Numbered from the stretch's first letter, positions 45,316 to 56,262 are shown. The stretch: DNA of 64,000 nt from Blasia pusilla (GCA_050084515.1 CM114271.1:20832001-20896000), one strand, 5' to 3'. Numbers and translations: made by a program. The notes: generated by a model not told the origin, from the sequence alone.

Positions 45316-46310
45316 TCAAGCGGTTCTTTTGGCCCAACATGAAAGAGGATGTTGCTCAATATGTGAAGACTGTGTGACCCGCCCTTAGCTTAATAGAGTC
45401 TCTTATGATAAGAAACAGGGCTTTGCATCCCTTGCCGATCCTGAAGGACCCTTGCAAAGTGTGAGTATGGATTTCATCACGAGTCTTCCGGAATCTGAGG
45501 GATACAACACTATACTTGTGATTGTTGATCGGTTTAGCAAGTTGGCGAGATTCGTGCCGACGGTGGATTCCTGAACGGCGATAATGACGGCGCAACTATT
45601 CCTCGATAGTGGTGGCGTGCTCATGGTTTGCCGAGGAGCATTGTTTCAGATCGGTATCCAAAGTTTACCAAAGTGCTTTTGGAAGCACTTGTTCGAAGGT
45701 TTAAGACCAAGCTGAGTTTCAAGATGACTTTCCACCCACGCACGGATGGGAGATCGAAAAGGTAAACTCTATCGTGAATCAAGATTTAAGGAATTATGTC
45801 GGTCTTGATCAACGTGATTGGGTCAAGTGGTCGAGCATGGCGGAATATCTGCTACAACTCGACCAAGCATTCGCGAATCGAGAATCTCCGTTTCTCTGGC
45901 AAATGGACGAGCCGAATGGCCTCTTGATCTAGCCCTTTCGAAGGGTACTACATTGGCACGAACACTAAAAGCGACGGCGAAGGTTTGTTGGAAGAGATGC
46001 GAGAACAAGAAGAGAGCGCGAGGCTAAGTCTTGCAAAGGCTCAAATGAGGAACGTTAAGCATGCTAACAAAAGTCGGGCGCCAAGTACGATTCCAAGTTG
46101 GAGAACAAGTGTGGTTGAGTGTAAAGAACCTCACTCTTCCGAAAGAGTTGTTCATGGTATGCCCGCCAAGTATCTTTGGACCGTATGTGATTGTGGCAAA
46201 CCCGTTTGAGGATGTGTATACGTTGAGGCTACGGACGAGTTCAAGATTCACCCGACCTTTCATGTGTCATTGTTGAAGAAATATCTTCAAGATAATGGAC
46301 GCGTTTCGTC
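45316..46310 (+). pseudogene. Integrase core fragment (copy A2)
   Basis: The order is a damaged zinc-binding end; the first catalytic Asp in SMDFITSLPESEGYN (about 45468); the second in IVSDRYPKFTKV after a frame change; then HPRTDG, where the expected TDGQ.E context has changed and the catalytic Glu is not clear. This copy keeps the roughly 165-bp core segment (about 45760-45925, VNSIVNQDL.. and ANGRAE) that is deleted in copy A1. The C-terminal domain (QVGEQVWLS, FGPYVIVANPFEDVYTLRL) lies at 46090-46235. Several frame changes make it non-functional. Confidence 0.82.
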
Positions 46311-46535
46311 ATGGAGACAGTGGTGAGACCGCACCCGGTCATCGTAAATGAAGAACCGGAGTTTGAGGTGGAGACCATCTTACGTTCGAGGCGTCGGGCC
46401 AACAAGTATGAATACTTGGTAAAATGGAAGGGCTACCATGTGAAGGAGGCGACTTGGATTGCGGAGGAGGATTTGGAACACGCGCAAGACTTGTTGCGTG
46501 ACTTCAAGCGAACACAAGCGAAGCACATACGTTAG
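46311..46535 (+). pseudogene. Chromodomain (copy A2)
   Basis: A 74-codon frame holding the complete chromodomain of the integrase tail: EFEVETILRSRR, YEYLVKWKGYHVKEATW and the closing helix, ending at QAKHIR and a stop at 46535. It differs from the A1 copy at only a few residues. It is in a different frame from the preceding integrase C-terminal segment, so it is not expressed as part of integrase here. Confidence 0.9.
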
Positions 46536-47212
46536 TAAGAGGAGAAGCTAGAGACATGACTTGTAACCAGTGGAATCTTGGGCCGAAGGCCGTTGTAACT
46601 AGAATATGCTAGTGTTGCAATAAAGGAGTGTATGGATTTGGAGATTCGATGCCAGAGAGGTTGCAATTTGTATGTTGTAGTGCATGGCTATGAGTCGTTC
46701 ATCATAGGCTTAGGATGTACGTCAAGAGGATTGACAAGGAGTATTTGAGGTGAGAGCTCGTATGTGGATAAGCATCTAGAACAAGATCTTGTGTTGGATT
46801 ACACTCGGGCTCGCCCTAGCGTCGGCGGGGCAGATGAAGTCTGTCTTGGGGCTTGGGGTGATCTTACTTGTGGCCACATAAGTAAACTTAGTGAGGCGCC
46901 TAAGTCGAATACGAGAGCGACCCAATAGTAGTACGATTTGTGGACCAGGTAAACAGGTGTGATGTTTACAGTAATGAGTCAAAAAGAGTCTAAGGTTGCA
47001 CACTTAGTTAGCTTATTTGATAGGTTAGTTCCTTGGAACTAGTCCAGGCTTATCAAAGAGGAGAGGCTAATAATTCTAAGTGGGGCAAAGCGACAACTAG
47101 AGACTAAGAGGAATTGCGGGTTAGCCACCAGAACGCAATTCAATGTCAAGGGGTAGGCTGCCCAAGAGACTTGACATAATAAAGGTTTGCGTTGATGAGA
47201 GCATCAACCTCT
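46536..47212 (+). other. Family A 3' region (copy A2)
   Basis: Collinear with 3364-4038 of copy A1 in inverse orientation. The small frame seen in A1 is recognisable (HLEQDLVLDYTRARPSVGG at 46769, then VAHLVSLFDRLVPW) but has stops and a frame change in the middle. Nothing else is seen. Confidence 0.7.
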
Positions 47213-47226
47213 AAAAGAGGGGTGAG
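47213..47226 (+). other. Polypurine tract (copy A2)
   Basis: AAAAGAGGGGTGAG immediately before the 3' LTR, identical to the tract of copy A1. Confidence 0.85.
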
Positions 47227-48229
47227 TGTCGCGACCCTCATGACCAAACAAGTGCCAAGCGGAACATCAGAACATTAGCGGGCTCACGCTAAGATGGTTT
47301 GCGCGTTGGAGTTGTCTCAAAGAGGAGACAAGAGACGAGACGCGAGCGAGGAGTCGCGTTTCAGGTGTTATGGTCGCGACTGAGAAACCTGGACCAAACG
47401 CGGAATGAGATTTGAAAGAAGTCGAGTCTAGGAAGTGGGTTGCCAAAGGAAAGATCCGGATTTGCAACGCCACTAGCGTTTGAGAGTTTCTGACTGTATT
47501 TATGGCCATAACTTTTAGCTCCAAGATGCGTTTGGAGCAAATAAGGATGCGTTGGAAAGCTTATGGAGAGCCGGTCCAAACGCATTAAAAATCGCTGCAA
47601 ACGCATAAGCAGAGGCCGAGATACAACCCGAAAACGATTGTAAGTGGAGTCGGGTTGAGGGCCACAATGAAGGGCCCGACCCTCTTTTCCCAAAGGGGAG
47701 GGGTTATTGGAGAACCCCAGAAGTACTAGTAAGGGGGAAGGTCTCCGAGAGTGCTTGGAACCCAAACCCCACTTTGGGCGCCACGGGGCGGCTCAAGGGC
47801 GTGGAACGGAACGCGAGTTTGGGGGATTGGGTTGGAAAACCTGCACCAAGTCCATTGAGGCAATTTCAGACATCCCTCTTGGATACCACCCCGCGACTCA
47901 ATTACTTGGGTCTCGGTTCGGAACTCACCCGAGGACCATTGAACAGTTGGGATCACTAGGCGCGCAAGTGCCGTTTCAGATCCCTTGACTAACCAGAAGT
48001 CTGTTCCAAGTCTTGAAGGACTTGCCATGTTTTGGAAGCTAGGAACTAAGGAAGGTTGAGCTTGAGGAGACGCCGAGTTGAGGACTCGGTGGGTTGGAAC
48101 GCCGGTTGGCCCAAACCCGACTAACGAGAGTGCGTGTTTGGGTGCAGATCGGCGATGAGTTCGTGACCTACTGAACGCACGCTTCCGCAACACTAGAGAT
48201 TGACGTTCAAGGAGAGTAGGGGCGCGACA
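47227..48229 (+). repeat. 3' LTR of family A copy A2
   Basis: A 1003-bp LTR from TGTCGCGACC to GGCGCGACA, homologous over its full length to the LTRs at 2357-3349 and 8549-9542 in inverse orientation. It has more differences from these than they have from each other. The next bases, GTAAG, belong to the family B integrase tail and would be half of the target duplication; the matching half is lost with the truncated 5' side. Confidence 0.92.
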
Positions 48230-49512
48230 GTAAGCTTGCAGGAACTACTGCTAAGCTCGGATCAAATGTACCATCAATATTAGGAAGGTGACATGGCGCA
48301 CAGTTACGCATATGGTCCTTCCAAAGCATACCATCGCGTCCCTCCAATAAGAGAACACCATATGGCAAAATCACACGCACTCTCAAGATGGTACACCTTG
48401 GAGTCACATCCAACGTCGTGGGTGTAGTCTGCTGCAAGTAGACATAGTCTCCCTGATGAAACCTCCGGATAGCTGATCGATAACCACCTCCCCGAATAGT
48501 CGCATACCTCAACGTATTCCGATGCTGTGCAATCGCCAAGTTCTCAAACGCCATGGGCATCACTCTCCTCGAAATAACTCAACCCGTTGAGAACATGCTC
48601 GCATCCATACATCAAGGTCATCAAGGTTCAACATCTCACCAACATCTCGACAAATGGCCATAGGTAGATCTGGTTCTTGGCCATAAAGTAGCAAGTACAA
48701 TGAGAAAGACGCTAAGGATGATTGCCTCTTGAATCTGTAACCCATCGCCAACCACGGCAACAAGAGGTCCCAATCTCTTAGGTGACCTCTCTCCAAGCCA
48801 TACTTGCGTAGTCCTCTCTTTATGGTTTGCACAACCCGCTCCGCTAGTCCATCTGCCTCAGGATGATCTCGCGAAGTATTGTGATGGTTGATCAGTGCCT
48901 GATCACACAAGGCCTGAAACTCCCTGCCAAACTCTGTACCCTGGTCTATCAACACCTCAACTGGTATTCAGTAATGACTCAAGACTCGATCTAGGAAGGC
49001 ATACACTACTCCCTCACTCGCTTTGTCAGGCAATGCAACCAACTCTATCCACTTCGAGAAGTGCTCGACCATCGCCAACACATAACGACTATGGCGCTCC
49101 ATCAAAGGTAAAGGTCTTGCAAAATCCAAACTCCATCTACAACCTAAACCCAAGATCGGAAGTGGATGCAATTGTGGAGTCGGAGCATTGAACGATGCTT
49201 CGACCCGATCACAAACCATGCACCTAGCAAAACATTTTTGAACGTCAATCTGTATGCCTCGCCACCAATATTGTATTTGGAGCAAGCTATATGTCCGCTT
49301 TACTCCAAATTACCCTACTCCTTGTGAGTATGACGCACCAAACGTGCTCTCTGTGAAGGATGAGCCACTACACGTACTCTACCATCCTCCCACACGTGCA
49401 ACACATGTGTCCCCTCCCACCGGAACCGTTTGGCTTGATGTAGGATCCGATGCCACTCTCTAGCACCCACTATGCTTGCGACGCTACCAGTACGCAGGTA
49501 CTCCAAGTCCAC
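48230..49512 (-). pseudogene. Integrase (copy B2)
   Basis: Frames in order: 49512-49315 with the start of the zinc-binding domain (VVAHPSQRARLVRHTHKE); 49285-48968 with YWWRGIQIDVQKCFARCMVCDRVEA (CX2C), then the first catalytic Asp in WSLDFARPLP and HFSKWIELVALPDK; 48955-48560 with the second Asp (LIDQGTEFGREF) and the Glu (ADGLAERVVQTIK), separated by 34 residues as in D,D-35-E integrases; and 48563-48230 with the C-terminal RRFHQGDYVYLQQ, LLLEGRDGMLWKDHM and NCAPCHLPNIDG. All three catalytic acids survive. The tail is cut by the A2 LTR. This is the best-preserved part of family B. Confidence 0.88.
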
Positions 49513-49584
49513 TCCATCATCATGAATATCTAGGACACATGTCGTATCCTCACCGGCCTCTGGATCTAAGGACTCTCCATTAGA

Positions 49585-50295
49585 CTAGGCCATCAAAGTC
49601 TCAAAAATCAGGCTCCCTATAGCCAACAAGCCCAAATAGGCTGACGCGTGCCATCCTGGCATCAACTCCTCATCACTCTCTCCATGCCAATGAGCTCCAG
49701 TTGCATCTCGTTGACTTGCGCATGGGTTACGACTCAAACTATGTGCATCTTGGTTTAGCGTCTCAAGTCTATGCATCACCTGGAAGTCATACTCCTGCAA
49801 GAAAAGAGCCCACCTTGCAAGCTTCCATGTAAGCTAGTCGGACTCCATCAACCACTTAAGTAGCCGATGATCAGTAATGATGGTAAAGGGGTTGCCAAAT
49901 AAATAGCACCTAAAATGTGCGACAATCCACATTCTAGCCAAGCACTCACCCTCATACGAGCTATACTTCGCCTCTGCAGCGTTGTTTGAGTGACTAGTGT
50001 AATCCACCATAAACTCTCTACCATCATCGTCACGCTTGGTGAGCACAACTCCAAACCCCAACATACTCCAATCTGTATGCAACTGGAAAGGACGCCCCTT
50101 GATCGGTCTCCTCAATATGGGCACGGATGTCAATCGGTCCTTGAGCAGCTGAAATGTTGTCTCCTGCTCATCCTCCCAATGCCACTCCTCATCCATCTTG
50201 GTCATCAAGGTCAACGGCTTTGCAATCGAATTGAAACCCTTGAGGTACTGCCAATAGAAGTTCGCCAATCCCATGAATGCACAAACTTGACTCAC
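49585..50295 (-). pseudogene. RT connection and RNase H (copy B2)
   Basis: The frame 50295-49834 reads VCAFMGLANFYWQYLKGFN (RT connection), WEDEQETTFQLLKDRL, PFQLHTDWSMLGFGVVLTKR (first RNase H Asp), EAKYSSYEGECLARMWIVAHF (Glu) and FTIITDHRLLKWLMES (Asp). After a stop, the frame 49800-49585 continues with EYDFQVMHRLETLNQDAHSLSRNP, which holds the last catalytic Asp in its usual place. Apart from the stop the domain is well preserved. Confidence 0.88.
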
Positions 50296-50299
50296 ATTG

Positions 50300-51180
50300 T
50301 AGGGCGTGGAATGTGTGAAATAGCTTCTACCTTTGTCTGCTGCACACGAAGGCTCCTTGGGTATATCGTAACACCCAAGTAATCAATCTGGTCATAGAAG
50401 AACTTGCACTTGCGTGGATGTAGCTTCAACCATGTAACTGCAATCATCAAAATATCTCCTCCAGATGTTGCTCATGCTCCTCAAACGTGATGCTGAAGAC
50501 TATGATATCACCAATATAACACCTAGAAAAATCCAGACTTGCCAAGATCCTATCCATGAACCTTTGAAAATCAATCGGGGCGTTCTTTAACCCAAATGGT
50601 AAGAACCGCCACTAGTACAAGCAATCCTTCCCGTGAGGATCAATGCCCCAAAATGCCATCTTCCGCCTGTCCTCCAATCTGATAGGCAGCCGATGGTATC
50701 CAGCTCAAAGATCTAACGAATTGAAGACCTTTGCATGCCCAATAGCATCAAAGATCTCCTCACGGGTGGGCATGGCATACCTATCACACTTTTTCTGCCC
50801 ATTGATAGGTCAATAATCTCCACACATCCGCCTATTCATCCAATTTCCATGCACATCCTTCTTGGCGGGCATGATTGTGGCAGATGGATACTCTTCATGC
50901 AACATTTCCACTAGTCTTGCTCCAACCAAATCTTGGCTAGCTCCTTCTCTGAATCAGAGCCCTCTCCATGTCAATGTACTTGTAGGGTCGTTAGAAGATT
51001 GGCGTGTCGCTCAACAACTCAATGCGGATCTTTGGACCCTTCAGCATAACCAAATTATGCATGCTAAATGCAAAACTACTCCTGTAACTCCTAAGGAATT
51101 GATGTATCCGGCGCCGCTCTGCTCTTGTCAACTTAGGGCCCATATTTGGCTCCCAAGTCTCCATTGTGACTACGGTAGGA
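50300..51180 (-). pseudogene. Reverse transcriptase (copy B2)
   Basis: No long frame remains, but minus-strand translation gives the RT motifs in order: an N-terminal TRAERRRIHQFLRSYRSSF block, ATIMPAKKDVHGNWMNRRMCGDY (about 50870-50815), KCDRYAMPTREEIFDAIGHAKVFNSLDL (motif A), GYHRLPI, FLPFGLKNAPIDFQRFMD (motif B) and CYIGDIIVFS (motif C, 50507-50518). Motif C normally reads Y-x-D-D; here the first Asp is Gly, so the polymerase site is lost in this copy. Frame changes occur at about 50470, 50700 and 50950. Confidence 0.8.
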
Positions 51181-51399
51181 CTCTATGGTGCAGGTGTCAA
51201 TGGTTGCTATGGTGCAACCCCGTCTCGAACAACAAACTCGACAGCTCTCCTGCAGCCAAGTGTAAAATCGGATCTCCTCCACGTGCAGTACTTGGAACCA
51301 TGCTCGATGCTATAGCTAGCATCTCCTGGCGTACCTACAAAACATCCCAAAAAGTCCAAGGGTGTCTCTCTCGATCATCCATGATGTGTCGATCCCCTC

Positions 51400-52565
51400 G
51401 AATCTCGCCCCCAACAACTATCTCAATTGGCTTGGTAGGCATGGGGCTCACCAACATAACAGTTGTGATCTGTCGCATCCGCAAATGACGTTGCTCAACT
51501 ACTCCTAACCTAAAAATCCATGTCAAGCAGTTCAGGTCCATTGCCTGACCCAAGACATGACGTCGCGATGCCTCTGATAGTGACAGTATTTCGGTCTGGC
51601 TCATCGGCGCTGGGATCCACCAACTACTGTGCTTGGTCATCCTAAACCAAGCCAGACCCAACCTCCTTGAATGCATAGGAAGAAACAAAACTCACAAAAG
51701 TGGGAAAGGCTGCCCGTGGCATGCCAATCCTGTTGACCATAGTCAATGGCGGTCGATCATTGTGCCTCATTGCCTATGATCAATGACGTGGATCCATAAT
51801 AGAATCCACCAACAAATGGGAGGGGCGCTCCACTCTCACATACGCCCTCCGCAAAACCTCATGTGGCATTAAGTTGGTCCACCAAAGATGCGCGCGATGT
51901 GCTCGTGAACCTACACTCGCCGCATCCAACAACACTATCAGGCCGATCCATGCGCGCACCAGGTGTGCACTCGTCACCACGTGGGACCTTGAATTGCCCA
52001 AAATCGGCATATTCTCTAGAATGTATGTTGGAGAACGAGACTAATGGTCCTATAAGTGTCGCAAGATCCACATCATCTCCCAAAACAACCTAGATCGAGA
52101 GTCAGCTGACCCGCTACCTCGTCCAGCACTCGATTGGCGTTGACACAACCAACGTGCAATGAACCAAATCTATGGTCCCTACCCGCTCCAAGTCCTGCAC
52201 CCCCAACAATGAAATGTCCCTCGGTAGGGAACTCAGGTATTCGTAGACGGCGGACGTTGACAACAAGTTGGGAAATCGGAGGCGTAATTGCGCCGCATGG
52301 TGAAGTGAAGCGCGCCTCGCAACACCATCAACCTCCACGTATAGGTACTACTACACGCGCACTCTTGCCTGCTAAACAGTAGCTAGACCTGTGCTGATCC
52401 CCCCCAAAGAGATCCAACACGCAAATACCCTCCTCTGGGATGTACCACACAATCAGAATGGTGTCCAAAGGGGTCATAGTAGCACTCTTGGCTACCTCGG
52501 GTTCCTTTGAACCGTCACGCTCCGGTGCAAATATCTCGCTCCATGCGGTCTGCACATGCTTAGCG
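51400..52565 (-). pseudogene. Cytosine-5 DNA methyltransferase domain within family B pol (copy B2)
   Basis: Minus strand, starting next to the B3 insertion. Motif I reads ICVLDLFGG and then, after a one-G expansion of a G run at about 52408-52414, ISTGLA. The AdoMet-binding acidic strand YLYVEVDGVARR follows, then FPNLLSTSAV and RDISLLGVQDLERVGTIDLV. Motif IV reads WLCQRQS in the next frame (near 52150), with catalytic Cys and Gln present but Pro changed to Leu. Then come SRSRLFWEMMWILRHL, motif VI (ILENMPILG), AASVGSRAHRAHLWWTNLMPHEV (motif VIII region) and RRHVLGQAMDLNCLTWIF (motif X). It is the same domain as in copy B1, between protease/spacer and RT. It is frameshifted and so inactive. 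Confidence 0.83.
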
Positions 52566-53976
52566 TGTCATGACCATACGGATTATATCGTAGAGTATAG
52601 TGTGCTAGTAGAGGCCATACCTTATGTAGGGCCGTAGTGTCTAGGTAGAGATGCGGTTTCATACATAGGGTTGGGGGTTACTCAGTTAAGGGTGACTTTT
52701 CCAGTAGGGCCCGCTCTTAGGTTGGAGGATATAGTCTAGAGTGCACTCAAAGAACAGTTAGTTCTTTGAGTTGAGCCTGTTGCGTTGGGAGTTAGCCTTG
52801 ATAGTGAGTAGAGCTCTTGGCTATGGTGGTTCCCGCAAGCTTCGATTTGGATTCTCCCATCATGGAGTGGGTTTGGCTCGATTGTATGTGATTCTATACG
52901 TGTTTTATGATAGAAGGTCTTTCACGGATTTCACTCAAAGAACTAGAGTAGATCGATGGTAGCTTCGATTGTGGATCATTAGGATCTGGTTAGGGTTTAT
53001 TGTGTACTCAGCCGTGGATGTTCGTGGCTTGTGGCCTATGTTGGAATGGGAATCTGGTATGCGGTTGGTTGGGAAAGAAGCGCCTTGCTGAGAGCTTTCC
53101 AATCTGGCGATCTTTAGATCGCCGGATTTCGTCAAGGGAGTTGGAAGTTATCAAGGATTGAAGATTCTGGTTCAAGGCAACGAAGCAACTCGTGAGAGGC
53201 GGAGTAAGGAGCAAGGAGCAAGCAAGCAAGCTTGCTTGCTTGGACCTGAGGCAGTTTTTGCAGGATTTGTGAGTTGAGTGTTGCATAACTTGTCACCCAT
53301 CTTTGGGCTATTATGCCTGGAAGACGCTTAACTTCTGAGTTCTTAACTATGCTAGTGTACATACTAGTATGGCTCATTTGGTGCTGTTTGGAGATGTGTT
53401 AAGTGCTTTATGCATCTCGTGTTTTCAGTTGATGGACCTATAGCGCATAGTACAATGTAGCCTCTCCATGCAGGTGATATTTTCAGGTGATGCGAGTGCG
53501 ACTAGCACGTCATCGACCAGCGGCGGAGTAGTTATTACGTTAGAATTGTATGGTGGGTTTTGTGGATTCAAGGGGCGCCACTTTTGGTGGATTGTGTTAC
53601 CTTGATTTCCATTTGCGACTGGAGGGTTGTCGTTGGACTTCTTGTGTTTGGATCCCCTCCTTCGTTGCTTCTTGCCTGCGCGCCCATTGTTAGGGTTGAC
53701 GCTGATTTCCAGAGTAGTGTTACTCATGTGTGCTACCGGTAGTGAGGCTGGAGTGATGAACGGTAGACCGTGGGAGGCTTATTGTGGTGATGACAGGTTA
53801 CGTTGCCTACACCCATAGCTAGTAGAGCTAGAATAGTACAGTGACATTGACGTCACTTGGTTACTTAGTGGTGGTAATTTGGTGGTGGTGCAGCATCGAT
53901 GTTGGTCATCACGGAGCTGTCTGGTGGTCAAGTTGGGGACCGTGGTGTGGACAGTGGTGGTTTTACATAGAGTGGA
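52566..53976 (+). promoter_or_regulatory. Leader or LTR of family B copy B3
   Basis: A 1.4-kb non-coding stretch before gag. It begins with a TG-type terminus and contains two strong palindromes: 24 bp at 53219-53242 (AGCAAGCTTGCT core) and a GGCGATCT...AGATCGCC hairpin at about 53105-53126. It probably includes the 5' LTR and packaging region, but the LTR end and primer site were not found. Small open frames here look non-coding. Confidence 0.4.
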
Positions 53977-55750
53977 TTGAGGTATCGGTTACCTTTTCCA
54001 CTTCCGACGGTTGATGAAGAGGAGGACGAGGGTGTTCCAAACAATGAGTCTACTACGTTGTTATCGAGTGTTGCAGCTCCATTGATTTGGGACATGGATG
54101 GGATATATGGGGCCATGAAGTGCCCACGACAATACTCGGGTGGAGTGGGCACCATTGAGTTGGAGGACTTCATGCAAGAGTTTGATACGTGGTATGATAT
54201 GCAGATGTTGCGGAACGCCACGTTGTTTACACCCTTCTTGGCTTGGAAGGGGTTGTTTCAGCACTTGGAAGGACCACCCATGGATGATTATCATGAGTTT
54301 AGGAAGGACCATGTCACTGAGATTGAGGCGTGGAGACAATATTGGTCCCCAGGCTATGTGTCTATCACCCATGGTGGTATTGGTAGTAGTGCTCCTACTA
54401 TGCCAGCTAGCCCGACGTTGAGTGGTACGAGTACGAGCCGGAGTGGGGGTACCAATGGAGGTACCCATGGAGGTACCAGTGGGGGTACTAGTGGAGGTAC
54501 TAGTGCCCCACCATCGTTCAGCCCGGTTGCAGAGTTCTTCAAGAGGTTGAAGAAGAACTATCAGGGAGTGAAGACAGAGAAGTTGAGGAGTCTTCAGGAA
54601 TTTGAGTGAAAGACTGGTGAGAGTCTTTGTGAGGCATACACTCGTATGCAACGCTTGATTTCGATTACCAGGTGTGACCGAGGCTCAGCGATCTAGTTTT
54701 GGTATGGGATCTTGGACAGAGAGTTGCGCCGCAGGGTACGTGATGCTACTCTTATGAGTGATGATTCACCCACATTGACCCATGTGTTTGCTCTATCTGA
54801 TAAGATTGAGCTTAACATGGTGAAGGAGAGAGTGGTGACGTCTGCATTGAGTAGGGATACAACTACTACTTCTCGTGTTCAGCAGCCCACCTTATAGTCC
54901 CGTAGTAGTGGTGGTGGTTGTAGTAGTGGGAGTCGTGGGGGGTACATACGACCTCAGTCAGGTCCTAGATGGACACTTGCGTAGATACCATTGCCTTCAT
55001 TTGCTGCCCCGCAGCAAGGACAGTCATGTTGGACATGTGGAGGTGATCATGTTAGGAGGTTTTGTCCCCAAGAGGATGGGAGAGGGACTTTGGAGGATGG
55101 GCCTCATTCGGCCCCAACTCAGTGTGATCATTGCGGGAGACTAGGCCATCCATTGCTTTGATCTTCATCCAGAGTTGAGATCAGGCGGCGTCCGTGGTGG
55201 AGTAGCTCCGAGAGGCTGAGGTGGTAGAGGTGGTAGGGGTGGTAGAGGTGGACCAGTAGTTGGAGAGCCTACCGTGGCTACCCCTACCACTACGACAGAG
55301 TCAGCTATGGCTGCCAGGATTGAGCAGTTGGAGCATAAGTTGGCTACTATGGCTAGTATCCAGCATAGATCAGGTTCGGGAGCAGGGGCTTCCACCTCTT
55401 ATGGAGGAGATGATCTCTCTTATATGGCGAGTGCAGCATAGGTTGAGGCATCAGCTGCAGTTACGAGAGGAGCCACTCGAGCGTCAGAGCCACGTGGTGC
55501 TACTGTGGAGTTGGATCCACAAAGGGATGAGGCTGGGAGGCAAGCTAGGCTTCCCCAGTCATTCTTGTTGTCTGAGGTGCTTAGGAATCCATCCATGGTT
55601 CCTACGCATCCTATTGAGCCGACAGTGGGGACTAAGGCATCTACATCGCGTGTAGTAGACACGGATGCAATATCCAGTGCAGTATTTCGGATGGCAACTT
55701 CAGTGTTGGGATCCCCATTGTTTTCGGCCAGGGAGCTAATGGCTTAAGGA
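53977..55750 (+). pseudogene. Gag with zinc knuckles (copy B3)
   Basis: The 210-codon frame from 53977 is the best family B gag. It has an acidic N-terminus, then IELEDFMQEFDTWYDMQMLRN and FTPFLAWKGLFQHLEGPP (capsid-like) and a 12-bp GGT-x repeat coding Gly-Gly-Thr. It ends with SFSPVAEFFKRLKKNYQGVKTEK and a stop. The capsid end continues in another frame (RELRRRVRDATLMSDDS). Two knuckles follow at about 55030-55140: CWTCGGDHVRRFC, spaced CX2CX3HX4C, and CDHCGRLGHP with its last Cys behind a frameshift. A basic Gly-rich region and a long spacer to 55750 come next. The start at 53977 is the first ATG giving this frame; an earlier start is possible. Confidence 0.82.
54446..54511 (+). repeat. 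12-bp minisatellite inside gag
   Basis: Five or so copies of GG(A/G)GGTAC(C/T)(A/C)(A/G)T in frame, encoding repeated Gly-Gly-Thr. It lies in the linker between capsid-like segments. Confidence 0.85.
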
Positions 55751-55779
55751 GTTGAGTTAGCTCCTGTATTTTAACTAGC

Positions 55780-56155
55780 ATCCACGTTGTGTGAACGTGG
55801 GGGTGTTACTGCTACACGTGCTGAGGTGGATGAGGGTGTTGCGGTGGAACGACCCTCTATGTCAGGTGTAGCATTGAGTACCAGTGCTACTTGGCAGGCA
55901 ACAGCGGCGAAGATGGATGCATTACCAGCCCGGCCACCCATTGATCGTGAGAGGCTTACACATGGTGTATGTATGTTGGACAACCGGAGTGGGATATTCC
56001 GATTGGTGAGTCCTATAGGACAGGTGTATAGACCAGATAAAGTCTTGTTAGACTCTGGTGCCCAACCTTTGATGTTGGGAAATGCGGCATGTATTGGTTT
56101 GGGTATTCGGAGGTCAGAGCTTGAGCCTTGCCCATTCCTGATTCAAACATCAGTT
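55780..56155 (+). pseudogene. Aspartic protease (copy B3)
   Basis: The frame 55787-56335 contains a retropepsin-like domain: a RLVSPIGQVYRPDKV strand, then the active-site LLDSGAQPLMLG (Asp-Ser-Gly, near 56051) and IGLGIRRSELEPCPFLIQ. The protease would act as a dimer to cut Gag-Pol. The family-specific sequence stops abruptly after PFLIQ at about 56142, compared with copy B2. The remaining frame is unrelated, so the domain lacks its C-terminal half. The catalytic triad itself is intact. Confidence 0.8.
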
Positions 56156-56262
56156 GTGGTACACTTGTATTTTTGGATGCTCTCGTCTATATTATGTATG
56201 TATGTGAGTATGGTATGTCAACGATGTATGTTGTATGACGATGTGGATTTGCACGACAAGCG

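Larger units (their letters stand above)
45316..48229 (+). mobile_element. 5'-truncated family A chromovirus (copy A2)
   Basis: Plus-strand copy beginning inside the integrase zinc-binding domain (KRFFW.NMKEDVAQYVK) and running to a complete 3' LTR. Everything upstream of integrase is missing and gives way to AT-rich DNA at about 45316. The 3' LTR ends at 48229 directly against the integrase tail of family B copy B2, which shows that A2 inserted into B2. The left part of both elements was lost later. Confidence 0.9.
52566..56258 (+). mobile_element. Partial family B copy inserted in the opposite orientation (copy B3)
   Basis: A plus-strand segment with a 1.4-kb leader, gag and protease of family B. 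It lies between the protease/spacer and the methyltransferase of copy B2. It starts TGTCATGACC at 52566 and ends GCACGACA at 56258, so its ends are TGTC...GACA. AGCG is found on both outer sides (52562-52565 and 56259-56262). This fits insertion with a short target duplication, but no 3' LTR homologous to the leader could be found and everything after the protease is missing. A local inversion is the alternative. Confidence 0.6.

Noticed and set aside
54061-54651. 196-codon minus-strand frame over the B3 gag
   Set aside because: It is the antisense shadow of the gag frame; the Pro/Val repeats derive from the Gly-Gly-Thr minisatellite.
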